Source: Streptomyces violaceus
Lineage (GTDB): Bacteria; Actinomycetota; Actinomycetes; Streptomycetales; Streptomycetaceae
Direction: 5' to 3'
NCBI GenBank assembly: GCA_000715635.1
Contig: KL569101.1
Span: 74,471-80,342 of the forward strand
DNA length: 5,872 nt
A model generated the notes under the pieces. The model was given only the letters and a program-made list of their open reading frames with translations, searched no databases and was not told the DNA's origin. The position numbers were made by a program, and so were the translations under genes. Positions 1 to 4,921 of the stretch are shown piece after piece (position 1 is the stretch's first letter; the number at the start of each line of letters is the position of its first letter).

Positions 1-335
1 TGGAGGCGGCCGGTGTCATCACCGGCTACCGGGCCACCGTCAACGCCGCCTCGCTGGGCCTCGGCGTCACCGCCCTCATCGGCATCTCGCTCTCCGATGC
101 CACCGACCACGAGGACGTGGCGCAGCGGCTGAAGGACCTCTCGGAGATCGAGGACTGCTGGTTCATCGCGGGCGACGACTCGTACATGCTCAAGGTGCGG
201 GCGGCGGACGTGGACGGCCTGGAGAAGATGATCCGGCGGCTCAGCGGGATCGAGGGCGTCTCCCGGACGCGTACGACCATCGTGCTCTCCACCAAGTGGG
301 AGAACCGGGTGGGGGAGCTGCCCGAAGAGGAATAG
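1..335 (+). CDS. Lrp/AsnC family transcriptional regulator (C-terminal part)
   Basis: Partial gene; it is already open at the left edge of the window and ends with TAG at 333-335. The reading frame enters at base 3 and gives 110 residues. What is visible is the Lrp/AsnC effector-binding (RAM, ferredoxin-like) domain: a hydrophobic strand (VTALIGISL), a helix (EDVAQRLKDLSEIEDC), a central GDDSYMLKV stretch typical of the family's ligand-binding turn, a second helix and the closing strand TTIVLSTKW. The N-terminal helix-turn-helix lies outside the window, so the DNA target cannot be judged. In this family the domain forms dimers and octamers and senses amino acids or other small molecules. It lies 45 bases upstream of mqnE on the same strand, so co-transcription or local regulation of the menaquinone gene is possible but not shown. 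The family call is firm; the effector is unknown. Confidence 0.9.
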   Translation, partial: EAAGVITGYRATVNAASLGLGVTALIGISLSDATDHEDVAQRLKDLSEIEDCWFIAGDDSYMLKVRAADVDGLEKMIRRLSGIEGVSRTRTTIVLSTKWENRVGELPEEE

Positions 336-364
336 GGGAGTAGTCGTACGGTTGGGACGTCTTC

Positions 365-373
365 GGAGAAAGG
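365..373 (+). promoter_or_regulatory. Ribosome binding site of mqnE
   Basis: The purine-rich stretch GGAGAAAGG lies 7 bases before the ATG at 381 but only 1 base before the in-frame GTG at 375. This spacing favours ATG 381 as the true start. Confidence 0.7.
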
Positions 374-380
374 TGTGGGC

Positions 381-1544
381 ATGGATCTCGGGCTCAAGCG
401 CGAGCTGGAGGAGAAGGTCAGGGCGGGCGTCCGTCTGACCCGTGAGGACGGCATCGCGCTGTACGAGTCGGACGACCTGGCCTGGCTCGGCGGCCTGGCG
501 CACGAGGTGCGCACCCGCAAGAACGGCGACGTCGTGCACTTCAACGTCAACCGTCACCTCAACATGACCAACGTGTGCACGGCCTCCTGTGCGTACTGCT
601 CCTTCCAGCGCAAGCCGGGGGAGAAGGACGCGTACACGATGCGCATCGAGGAGGCCGTCAAGCTCGCCAAGGCGATGGAGGGCGAGAACCTCACCGAGCT
701 GCACATCGTCAACGGGCTGCACCCGAACCTGCCGTGGCGGTACTACCCGCGCTCGCTGCGGGAGCTGAAGGCGGCCCTGCCGCACGTCTCGCTGAAGGCC
801 TTCACGGCGACCGAGATCCACCACTTCGAGACCATCTCGGGGATGAGCGCCTCCGAGATCCTGGACGAGCTGATCGACGCCGGTCTGGAGTCGCTGACCG
901 GCGGCGGCGCCGAGATCTTCGACTGGGAGGTCCGGCAGCACATCGTCGACCACCGCACCCACTGGGAGGACTGGTCGCGCATCCACCGGCTCGCGCACGA
1001 GAAGGGTCTGAAGACCCCGGCCACCATGCTCTACGGTCACATCGAGGAGCCGCGGCACCGCGTGGACCACGTGCTGCGGCTGCGTGAGCTGCAGGACGAG
1101 ACCGGTGGCTTCCAGGTCTTCATCCCGCTGCGCTACCAGCACGACTTCGTCGACGTGAAGGACGGGAAGGTACGCAATCGCCTTCAGGCGCGGACGCAGA
1201 TGGCGACCGGTGCGGAGGCGCTGAAGACCTTCGCCGTGTCGCGGCTGCTGTTCGACAACGTGCCGCACGTCAAGGTCTTCTGGGTGATGCATGGCGTGCA
1301 GACCGCGCAGTTGGCTTTGCAGCACGGTGCCGATGACATGGACGGGTCTGTGGTCGAGTACAAGATCACGCATGATGCGGACAACTTCGGTACGCCGAAC
1401 AAGCTGACGCGTGAGGATCTGCTGGATCTGATTCGGGATGCCGGGTTCCGGCCGGTGGAGCGGAACACGCGGTACGAGGTCATCCGGGAGTACGAGGGGG
1501 CTGACCCGGAGCGTCGGGAGTCGCCTCAGCCGATGCGGGTTTGA
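381..1544 (+). CDS. mqnE: Aminofutalosine synthase MqnE (radical SAM)
   Basis: 387 residues from ATG 381; an in-frame GTG at 375 is possible but sits too close to the ribosome binding site. MqnE is a radical SAM enzyme of the futalosine (alternative menaquinone) pathway. It joins 3-[(1-carboxyvinyl)oxy]benzoate with the SAM-derived adenosyl radical and releases CO2, giving 6-amino-6-deoxyfutalosine. The radical SAM cluster motif is visible as C66-TAS-C70-AY-C73 followed by SFQRK. Other MqnE/MqnC-like stretches are HFNVNRHLNMTN before the motif, ELHIVNGLHPNLPW, SLTGGGAEIF, and MLYGHIEEPRHRVDH in the second half of the barrel. Length and motif order fit MqnE better than MqnC or the F420 enzyme CofH. 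The protein should be cytosolic. The last third uses more G- and T-ending codons than the first two thirds, with no sign of a frame break. From memory, Streptomyces place mqnE beside an AsnC regulator and late menaquinone genes; only the AsnC gene is seen here. Confidence 0.95.
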   Translation: MDLGLKRELEEKVRAGVRLTREDGIALYESDDLAWLGGLAHEVRTRKNGDVVHFNVNRHLNMTNVCTASCAYCSFQRKPGEKDAYTMRIEEAVKLAKAMEGENLTELHIVNGLHPNLPWRYYPRSLRELKAALPHVSLKAFTATEIHHFETISGMSASEILDELIDAGLESLTGGGAEIFDWEVRQHIVDHRTHWEDWSRIHRLAHEKGLKTPATMLYGHIEEPRHRVDHVLRLRELQDETGGFQVFIPLRYQHDFVDVKDGKVRNRLQARTQMATGAEALKTFAVSRLLFDNVPHVKVFWVMHGVQTAQLALQHGADDMDGSVVEYKITHDADNFGTPNKLTREDLLDLIRDAGFRPVERNTRYEVIREYEGADPERRESPQPMRV

Positions 1545-1564
1545 GTTTTTGCGTGCGGGTGTGT

Positions 1565-1619
1565 GGGGGCTGGTCGCGCCCCGCGGCGGAGCCGCATATC
1601 GGCAGGGTCCCGCGCCCCT
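1565..1619. repeat. Hairpin-forming intergenic element, possible mqnE terminator
   Basis: The 95-base gap between mqnE and the glycosylase gene contains a short perfect hairpin, GCGGC-GGA-GCCGC (1583-1595), enclosed by GGGGC (1566-1570) and GCCCC (1614-1618). The wording (GGCTGGTCGCG, GCGGAGCCGCATATCGG, CCCGCGCCCCTGA) resembles, from memory, a short dispersed sequence found between many Streptomyces genes. There is no T-run, so if it terminates mqnE transcription it does so as a GC-rich hairpin without a U-tract. Only one copy is in the window, so its repeat nature cannot be tested here. Confidence 0.5.
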
Positions 1620-1639
1620 GAGGTGGGTACCCGGGGGGC

Positions 1640-2290
1640 GTGGTTGCCACCCGGGCGCCTGAGGACGCCTATACCGCTGAGCCCTTCCTTCCCGGTCGCG
1701 GTGGGTTGGCCGCGCTGCGTCGGGCCGCTGTCGACTGTCGGGGGTGTCCCTTGCACCGGGATGCCACCCAGACTGTCTTCGGCGCCGGAAGCAAGGACGC
1801 TCGCGTCATGCTCGTCGGTGAGCAGCCCGGCGACCAGGAGGACCGGCAGGGGAAGCCGTTCGTCGGGCCTGCCGGTCATCTCCTGGATCGTGCGCTGGAG
1901 GAGGCCGGCATCGACCCCTCCGAGGCGTACGTCACCAACGCGGTCAAGCACTTCAAGTTCACTCAGGCCGAGCCCCGGAAGCGGCGGATTCACAAGGCGC
2001 CGACCCTGCGGGAGATGACCGCGTGCGGGCCCTGGCTGGCGGCGGAGCTCGCGGTCGTGGAGCCGGAGCTGATCGTCGTGCTGGGGGCCACCGCCGGAAA
2101 GGCCCTGCTCGGGTCCTCGTTCCGAGTCACGCAGGTGCGCGGCACGGTGCTGGAGGAGGAGATCCACGGGCGGGCGGAGCGGCTGGTGCCGACCGTGCAT
2201 CCGTCGGCGGTGCTGCGGGCGGACGACCGGGAGGCGGCGTACCGGGGTCTGGTGTCGGATCTGGAAGTGGCGGCGCGGGCGTTGTCGTAA
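1640..2290 (+). CDS. udgX: UdgX-type uracil-DNA glycosylase
   Basis: 216 residues from GTG 1640; a weak AGGTGGG at 1621-1627 is the best ribosome binding site, 12 bases upstream. It belongs to the uracil-DNA glycosylase superfamily close to family 4 (thermophile-type, Fe-S containing). Motifs in order: C33-x2-C36 cluster ligands, GEQPG at 60-64 (motif A; GE[AG]PG in ordinary family 4), [17 protein letters not shown] at 67-83, YVTNAVKH at 97-104, the basic loop RKRRIH at 113-118, C129, and HPSAVLR at 187-193 (motif B). GEQPG plus the KRRIH loop marks the UdgX subgroup. In Mycobacterium smegmatis UdgX, the loop histidine (H109, equivalent to H118 here) attacks the abasic sugar after uracil release, leaving the protein covalently joined to DNA. 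The subgroup assignment rests on these motifs; activity is inferred. It stands alone between mqnE and a GNAT gene with no DNA-repair partner in view. Confidence 0.9.
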   Translation: MVATRAPEDAYTAEPFLPGRGGLAALRRAAVDCRGCPLHRDATQTVFGAGSKDARVMLVGEQPGDQEDRQGKPFVGPAGHLLDRALEEAGIDPSEAYVTNAVKHFKFTQAEPRKRRIHKAPTLREMTACGPWLAAELAVVEPELIVVLGATAGKALLGSSFRVTQVRGTVLEEEIHGRAERLVPTVHPSAVLRADDREAAYRGLVSDLEVAARALS

Positions 2291-2294
2291 TAGC

Positions 2295-2300
2295 TACAAT
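2295..2300 (+). promoter_or_regulatory. -10 element of a leaderless promoter for the GNAT gene
   Basis: TACAAT fits the TANNNT actinobacterial -10 consensus and ends 6 bases before the ATG at 2307. The predicted transcript would therefore begin at or next to the A of the start codon. No Shine-Dalgarno sequence is present, which agrees with a leaderless mRNA. No clear -35 hexamer is seen at the expected distance. Confidence 0.6.
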
Positions 2301-2306
2301 CCCTGC

Positions 2307-2831
2307 ATGCCCCTTACCTTCACGCTCGACCCTGCCGTCACCCCCGACCTGCGTGACGGCATTCTCGACCTGTGGGCCGATGTCTCCAACGCCGGGGGAG
2401 CCGTCGGGTTCGTGCCGCCCGTGGCGCGGGAGGACATCCGGCCCTCGCTGGTGAAGCACTTCGCGTCGATGGCGGAGGGCAAGGTCAGGCTCCTCGTCGG
2501 GCACGACGAGGAGGGGCGGGTCGCGGCGACCGCGTTCCTGACCCTCAACACGCACCACCTGATGACGCACTGGCTGTGGCTGTACACGGTGATGGTGCAT
2601 CCGCGTCACCAGGGCAAGGGCTACGGCCGCGACCTGCTGGACGCGGCGGCGGCCGGGGCCCGGGGAACCGAGGGCATCGAGGCGATCCGGCTGACCTGCC
2701 GGGGCGGGCTCGGTCTTGAGCGGTTCTACGAGTCCTGCGGCTACAAGGAGGTCGGCCGGATCCCGGGCGCCATCCGGGTCGCGCCGGGCGACGACCGGGA
2801 CGACGTGATCATGCTCCTCCCGTTGAACTGA
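2307..2831 (+). CDS. GNAT family N-acetyltransferase
   Basis: 174 residues from ATG 2307, which lies 16 bases after the udgX stop. Single-domain GNAT enzymes transfer the acetyl group of acetyl-CoA to an amine of a small molecule, peptide or protein. The acetyl-CoA pyrophosphate-binding motif A is clear: VMVHPRHQGKGYGRDLL at 95-111, containing Q-G-K-G-Y-G. It is preceded by the strand HWLWLYTV, and motif B follows as GLERFYESCGYKEVGRIPGAIR (136-157). A conserved tyrosine (Y141), often the general acid in this fold, lies in ERFYESCGY. No signal peptide or membrane segment is seen, so it should be cytosolic. The absence of a ribosome binding site and the TACAAT box just before ATG suggest independent leaderless expression. 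The substrate cannot be predicted from sequence or neighbours. The 3' end, including the stop codon, lies in a tandem 14-base duplication. Confidence 0.9.
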   Translation: MPLTFTLDPAVTPDLRDGILDLWADVSNAGGAVGFVPPVAREDIRPSLVKHFASMAEGKVRLLVGHDEEGRVAATAFLTLNTHHLMTHWLWLYTVMVHPRHQGKGYGRDLLDAAAAGARGTEGIEAIRLTCRGGLGLERFYESCGYKEVGRIPGAIRVAPGDDRDDVIMLLPLN

Positions 2832-2850
2832 CTCCCTTGAACTGACCCCC
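2823..2850 (+). repeat. Tandem 14-base direct repeat across the GNAT stop codon
   Basis: TTGAACTGACTCCC (2823-2836) is followed at once by TTGAACTGACCCCC (2837-2850), with one mismatch. The first copy holds the GNAT stop TGA (2829-2831). It looks like a small local duplication of the gene end. Confidence 0.85.
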
Positions 2851-2919
2851 CTGCAAGATCGGTCGCCCGCCGTGCTTCACTGAAACCTGGCCGTTTTGGA
2901 ATCGGAAGAGTGGATTGAG

Positions 2920-3219
2920 ATGCTCCGCTACACACTGATGCGCCTCGGAATCTTCGTGGGCTGCCTCGTGGTCGTCTGGGGCCTCGTCTACTCCGGCCTC
3001 GCCCCGCGCGGCCTCGGCGACAGCAACGGCCTGTGGATCGTGACCCTCGCCCTGCTGTTCTCCGCGCCGATCAGCTTCGTCGTGCTGCGCAAGGAGCGGG
3101 ACCGGGCCTCCGTGCAGGTGGTGCAGCGGGTCGACCGCATGAAGGCCAACATGGAGGCCAACCGCAGCCAGGAGGACTCGGCCGACGACACGAGCCGGGC
3201 GCAGGGCCAGGCCTCGTAA
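2920..3219 (+). CDS. Small two-helix membrane protein, DUF4229-like
   Basis: 99 residues from ATG 2920, with GGAAG (2904-2908) 11 bases upstream; an in-frame TTG at 2896 would add eight acidic residues and lacks a ribosome binding site. Two hydrophobic segments are visible: about residues 8-26 (RLGIFVGCLVVVWGLVY) and 38-56 (LWIVTLALLFSAPISFVVL), joined by a short loop APRGLGDSN. A positively charged stretch (RKERDR) follows the second helix and points to a cytoplasmic C-terminus. The tail from about residue 64 is hydrophilic, probably helical (VQVVQRVDRMKANMEANRS), and ends in an acidic low-complexity run. The pattern resembles the actinobacterial DUF4229 family, recalled from memory. Function is unknown. 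It is followed by a strong terminator, so it is the last gene of its transcript. Confidence 0.85.
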   Translation: MLRYTLMRLGIFVGCLVVVWGLVYSGLAPRGLGDSNGLWIVTLALLFSAPISFVVLRKERDRASVQVVQRVDRMKANMEANRSQEDSADDTSRAQGQAS

Positions 3220-3237
3220 GGTTCCTCACACGCGCGC

Positions 3238-3280
3238 AGCGCCCCGTTTCCGTAGATGCTCGGAAACGGGGCGCTTTGCC
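3238..3280 (+). terminator. Strong intrinsic-type terminator
   Basis: A perfect 15-bp stem: AGCGCCCCGTTTCCG (3238-3252) pairs with CGGAAACGGGGCGCT (3261-3275) around the 8-base loop TAGATGCT. It is followed by TTGCCTTGT rather than a full T-run, as is common in high-GC actinobacteria. It sits 18 bases after the small membrane protein stop and isolates the transporter locus downstream. Confidence 0.9.
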
Positions 3281-3310
3281 TTGTATGGGTGCCTGCGCGC
3301 TTCTGCCTGT

Positions 3311-3337
3311 CAAAGCGAGGCTTTGGGGTCCTCAAAG
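3311..3337. promoter_or_regulatory. Inverted repeat upstream of the leader promoter (possible operator)
   Basis: CAAAGC (3311-3316) and GCTTTG (3320-3325) form a perfect 6-bp inverted repeat around GAG. A further CAAAG (3333-3337) can pair with CTTTG (3321-3325) instead. The element overlaps the position of the proposed -35 region. A protein binding site is possible but not shown. Confidence 0.35.
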
Positions 3338-3352
3338 TTCAGGTGTTAAGGT
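3323..3352 (+). promoter_or_regulatory. Promoter of the leader peptide-transporter transcript
   Basis: TAAGGT (3347-3352) fits the TANNNT -10 pattern. An 18-base spacer places TTGGGG (3323-3328), a partial -35, upstream. Transcription would start around 3359-3362, at or just before the leader peptide ATG, so the leader may be translated from a leaderless or nearly leaderless mRNA. Confidence 0.5.
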
Positions 3353-3361
3353 GTCGCTGTT

Positions 3362-3478
3362 ATGAACTCGGCAGCCGTGTCTCGTCCGCCCCGGAGCGTT
3401 GCGCTTCGGAGGCTTGCGCTCGTCGCGCGGCTGCACGTGGATCTCTGTCGGTGCGCGTCCGCCAACTGTCGTCTCTGA
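3362..3478 (+). CDS. Cys-containing regulatory leader peptide (putative attenuator)
   Basis: A 38-codon ORF, ATG 3362 to TGA 3476-3478, with an in-frame stop (TAA 3347-3349) just upstream and no Shine-Dalgarno sequence. Its end reads RLHVDLCRCASANCRL. This matches the R-x-HVDL-x-R-x-x-S-A-x-C signature of short peptides annotated in Streptomyces and relatives as putative leader peptides, typically ahead of sulfur or cysteine metabolism and transport genes (recalled knowledge). Cysteine codons are at 29, 31 and 36 (TGT 3446, TGC 3452, TGT 3467); the final one is the signature Cys and the other two are extra. It ends 66 bases before the DAACS symporter on the same strand. The likely role is in cis: ribosome progress through the Cys codons would report cysteine supply and alter folding or initiation downstream. 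An alternative start at GTG 3377 would shorten it by five residues. Identity as a leader is well supported by the motif; the mechanism is inference. Confidence 0.82.
   Translation: MNSAAVSRPPRSVALRRLALVARLHVDLCRCASANCRL
3371..3434 (+). promoter_or_regulatory. Nested hairpins inside the leader peptide ORF
   Basis: An outer stem pairs GCAGCCGTGT (3371-3380) with GCGCGGCTGC (3425-3434): seven perfect pairs, then three that include two G-U. Inside it an 8-bp hairpin pairs CCGGAGCG (3391-3398) with CGCTTCGG (3402-3409) around a TTG loop, with one G-U pair. The outer stem ends 11 bases before the first Cys codon, so a ribosome paused there would open it. A regulatory role is inferred. Confidence 0.5.
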
Positions 3479-3541
3479 CGTAACGCCAACCCCCGTCGTC
3501 TCCCACGTCAGCTCCCCTACGCGTCCCCCCAACGGAGTCAG
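3461..3541 (+). promoter_or_regulatory. Direct repeat and alternative pairings between leader and transporter
   Basis: Two related blocks follow each other: GCCAAC-T-GTCGTCTC-TG-ACGT (3461-3481, end of the leader ORF) and GCCAAC-CCCC-GTCGTCTC-CC-ACGT (3485-3508). CTGACGT (3475-3481), which contains the leader stop, is perfectly complementary to ACGTCAG (3505-3511). Its first five bases also fit GTCAG (3537-3541), directly at the transporter's ribosome binding site. The two pairings exclude each other, which is the arrangement expected of a translation-coupled switch. Energies were not computed. Confidence 0.4.
3534..3537 (+). promoter_or_regulatory. Ribosome binding site of the DAACS symporter
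   Basis: GGAG lies 7 bases before GTG 3545 and fixes that start. CTCC at 3512-3515 and the leader-stop sequence at 3475-3479 could both pair with or next to it. Confidence 0.75.
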
Positions 3542-3544
3542 TCC

Positions 3545-4846
3545 GTGTCCTCATACACGAAGTCCTTCAAGGTGCCCTTCTGGGCCCAGATACTCGCCGG
3601 TCTCGTCCTGGGTGTGCTGCTCGGCTGGCTCGCCCGCAATCAGGACCTGTCCTGGCTGACCACGACCCTGGAGAAGGTCGGCGACACCTTCATCGGCCTG
3701 CTGAAGCTCGCCGTCGCGCCGCTCGTCTTCTTCGCGATCCTCGTCTCGATCACCAACCTGCGGAAGGTCAACAACGCGGCCCGTCTGGCCTCGCGCACCC
3801 TCCTGTGGTTCATGGTCACCTCGCTGATCGCGGTGAGCATCGGCCTGGTCATCGGCCTGCTCACCAACCCCGGCGCCGGTACCGACCTCACGCCCAAGGA
3901 CGGCGCCAAGCCCGACGAGACCGGCTCCTGGATCGACTTCCTGACCGGCATCGTGCCGACGGACGTGATCACGCCGTTCACCCAGCTGAACGTCCTCCAG
4001 ATCGTCTTCATGGCCGCCGTCGCCGGTATCGCCGCCCTCCAGCTCGGCGAGCGGGCCCAGCCGATCCTCAACCTGAGCGAGTCCGTCCTGGAACTGCTCC
4101 AGAAGGCGCTGTGGTGGGTCATCCGGCTCGCCCCGCTCGGCACGGTCGGCCTCATCGGCAACGCCATCGCCACGTACGGCTGGGATCTGATCGGTAAGTA
4201 CGCGACGTTCACCGCCGACATCTACATCGGCTGCCTGATCGTGCTGTTCGGCGTCTACCCGGCGCTGCTCGCGACCGTCGCCAAGGCCAACCCGATCCAG
4301 TTCTTCAAGGGCGCCTGGCCCGCGATCCAGCTGGCCTTCGTCTCCCGCTCCTCCGTGGGCACGATGCCGCTGACGCAGAAGGTCACCGAGCGGCTCGGCG
4401 TGCCGAAGGAGTACGCGTCCTTCGCGGTGCCGTTCGGCGCGACGACCAAGATGGACGGCTGCGCCGCGATCTACCCCGCGATCGCCGCGATCTTCGTCGC
4501 CCAGATCTTCGACATCCAGCTGGGTGTCGGCGACTACCTGCTGATCGCGTTCGTCTCGGTGGTCGGCTCCGCCGCCACGGCCGGACTGACCGGGGCGACG
4601 GTCATGCTGACCCTGACCCTCTCCACCCTCGGTCTGCCGATGGAGGGCGTCGGTCTGCTCCTCGCGATCGACCCGATCCTCGACATGATCCGCACCGCGA
4701 CCAACGTCGCCGGCCAGGCCCTCATCCCGGTCCTGGTCTCCGCCCGGGAGAACCTGCTGGACCGCGAGGCCTACGCCACGGCCGACGGCTCCTCCCTGGA
4801 CGAGCCGCGCGACGCGGAGCGCGAGCAGGTCCCTGCCGCGGCATGA
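3545..4846 (+). CDS. DAACS-family amino acid/dicarboxylate:cation symporter
   Basis: 433 residues from GTG 3545. It has the glutamate-transporter (GltPh/EAAT) fold: hydrophobic helices across about residues 10-30, 45-70, 85-106, 140-167, 190-210 and 225-245, then the transport core. Core motifs are the HP1 serine-rich loop SRSSVGTMP (267-275), TM7 GATTKMDGCAAIYPA (298-312), HP2 GSAATAGLTGATVML (341-355) and TM8 DPILDMIRTATNVAGQ (376-391). Compared with GltPh, D380 and R383 match the substrate-binding D394 and R397, and N387 matches N401. The Na+ ligands N310 and D405 are K302 and Q391 here, so proton coupling is more likely than Na+ coupling. TM7 GCAxxYPA and the missing TM8 aspartate recall the L-cystine symporter TcyP/YdjN (from memory). 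With a Cys-containing leader upstream, cystine or another sulfur amino acid is a plausible substrate, though a dicarboxylate or acidic amino acid is not excluded. The last 30 residues form an acidic cytoplasmic tail. The family is certain; the substrate is a hypothesis. Confidence 0.93.
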   Translation: MSSYTKSFKVPFWAQILAGLVLGVLLGWLARNQDLSWLTTTLEKVGDTFIGLLKLAVAPLVFFAILVSITNLRKVNNAARLASRTLLWFMVTSLIAVSIGLVIGLLTNPGAGTDLTPKDGAKPDETGSWIDFLTGIVPTDVITPFTQLNVLQIVFMAAVAGIAALQLGERAQPILNLSESVLELLQKALWWVIRLAPLGTVGLIGNAIATYGWDLIGKYATFTADIYIGCLIVLFGVYPALLATVAKANPIQFFKGAWPAIQLAFVSRSSVGTMPLTQKVTERLGVPKEYASFAVPFGATTKMDGCAAIYPAIAAIFVAQIFDIQLGVGDYLLIAFVSVVGSAATAGLTGATVMLTLTLSTLGLPMEGVGLLLAIDPILDMIRTATNVAGQALIPVLVSARENLLDREAYATADGSSLDEPRDAEREQVPAAA

Positions 4847-4855
4847 CGGGGTGAC

Positions 4856-4906
4856 GTCCCCTGGCCGGTCCGCTTCGGTTCACGACCGAGGGCAGGCCAG
4901 GGGGAC
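4856..4906 (+). terminator. GC-rich hairpin terminator after the symporter
   Basis: GTCCCCTGGCC (4856-4866) pairs with GGCCAGGGGGAC (4895-4906) with one bulged G. Inside, GGTC (4867-4870) can pair with GACC (4884-4887). No T-run follows. It lies 9 bases after the symporter stop and its right arm ends just before the -10 box of the next gene, so it separates the two transcripts. Confidence 0.75.
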
Positions 4907-4908
4907 CG

Positions 4909-4914
4909 TACGCT
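4909..4914 (+). promoter_or_regulatory. -10 element of a leaderless promoter for the TetR gene
   Basis: TACGCT (TANNNT) ends 7 bases before ATG 4922, with no Shine-Dalgarno sequence between them, so transcription probably starts at the ATG. No convincing -35 is seen; the upstream bases belong to the terminator hairpin. Confidence 0.55.
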
Positions 4915-4921
4915 AAGCCGT

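Larger units (their letters stand above)
3281..3544. other. Regulatory intergenic region of the symporter
   Basis: This stretch between the terminator and the symporter holds an inverted repeat (3311-3337), a promoter-like element (-10 at 3347), the 38-codon leader peptide (3362-3478), and a repeat-containing spacer to the ribosome binding site. No other protein gene is supported here. Confidence 0.7.

Noticed and set aside
347..352. TACGGT as a -10 element for mqnE
   Set aside because: It fits TANNNT, but there is no -35 at a suitable distance, and such hexamers occur by chance. mqnE could equally be co-transcribed with the AsnC gene.
375..380. GTG start for mqnE
   Set aside because: It lies only 1 base after the GGAGAAAGG ribosome binding site; ATG 381 has normal spacing.
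1526..2200. 224-codon open frame on the - strand opposite udgX
   Set aside because: The translation has no recognisable domain, and the + strand frame carries all UdgX motifs.
2896..2919. TTG start giving an eight-residue longer small membrane protein
   Set aside because: There is no ribosome binding site before TTG 2896. ATG 2920 has GGAAG upstream and begins directly at the conserved-looking MLRYTLMRLG.
3256..3483. 75-codon + strand frame through the intergenic region
   Set aside because: It begins inside the loop of the terminator hairpin, crosses the promoter, and has no family resemblance. The leader peptide in another frame has a recognised signature.
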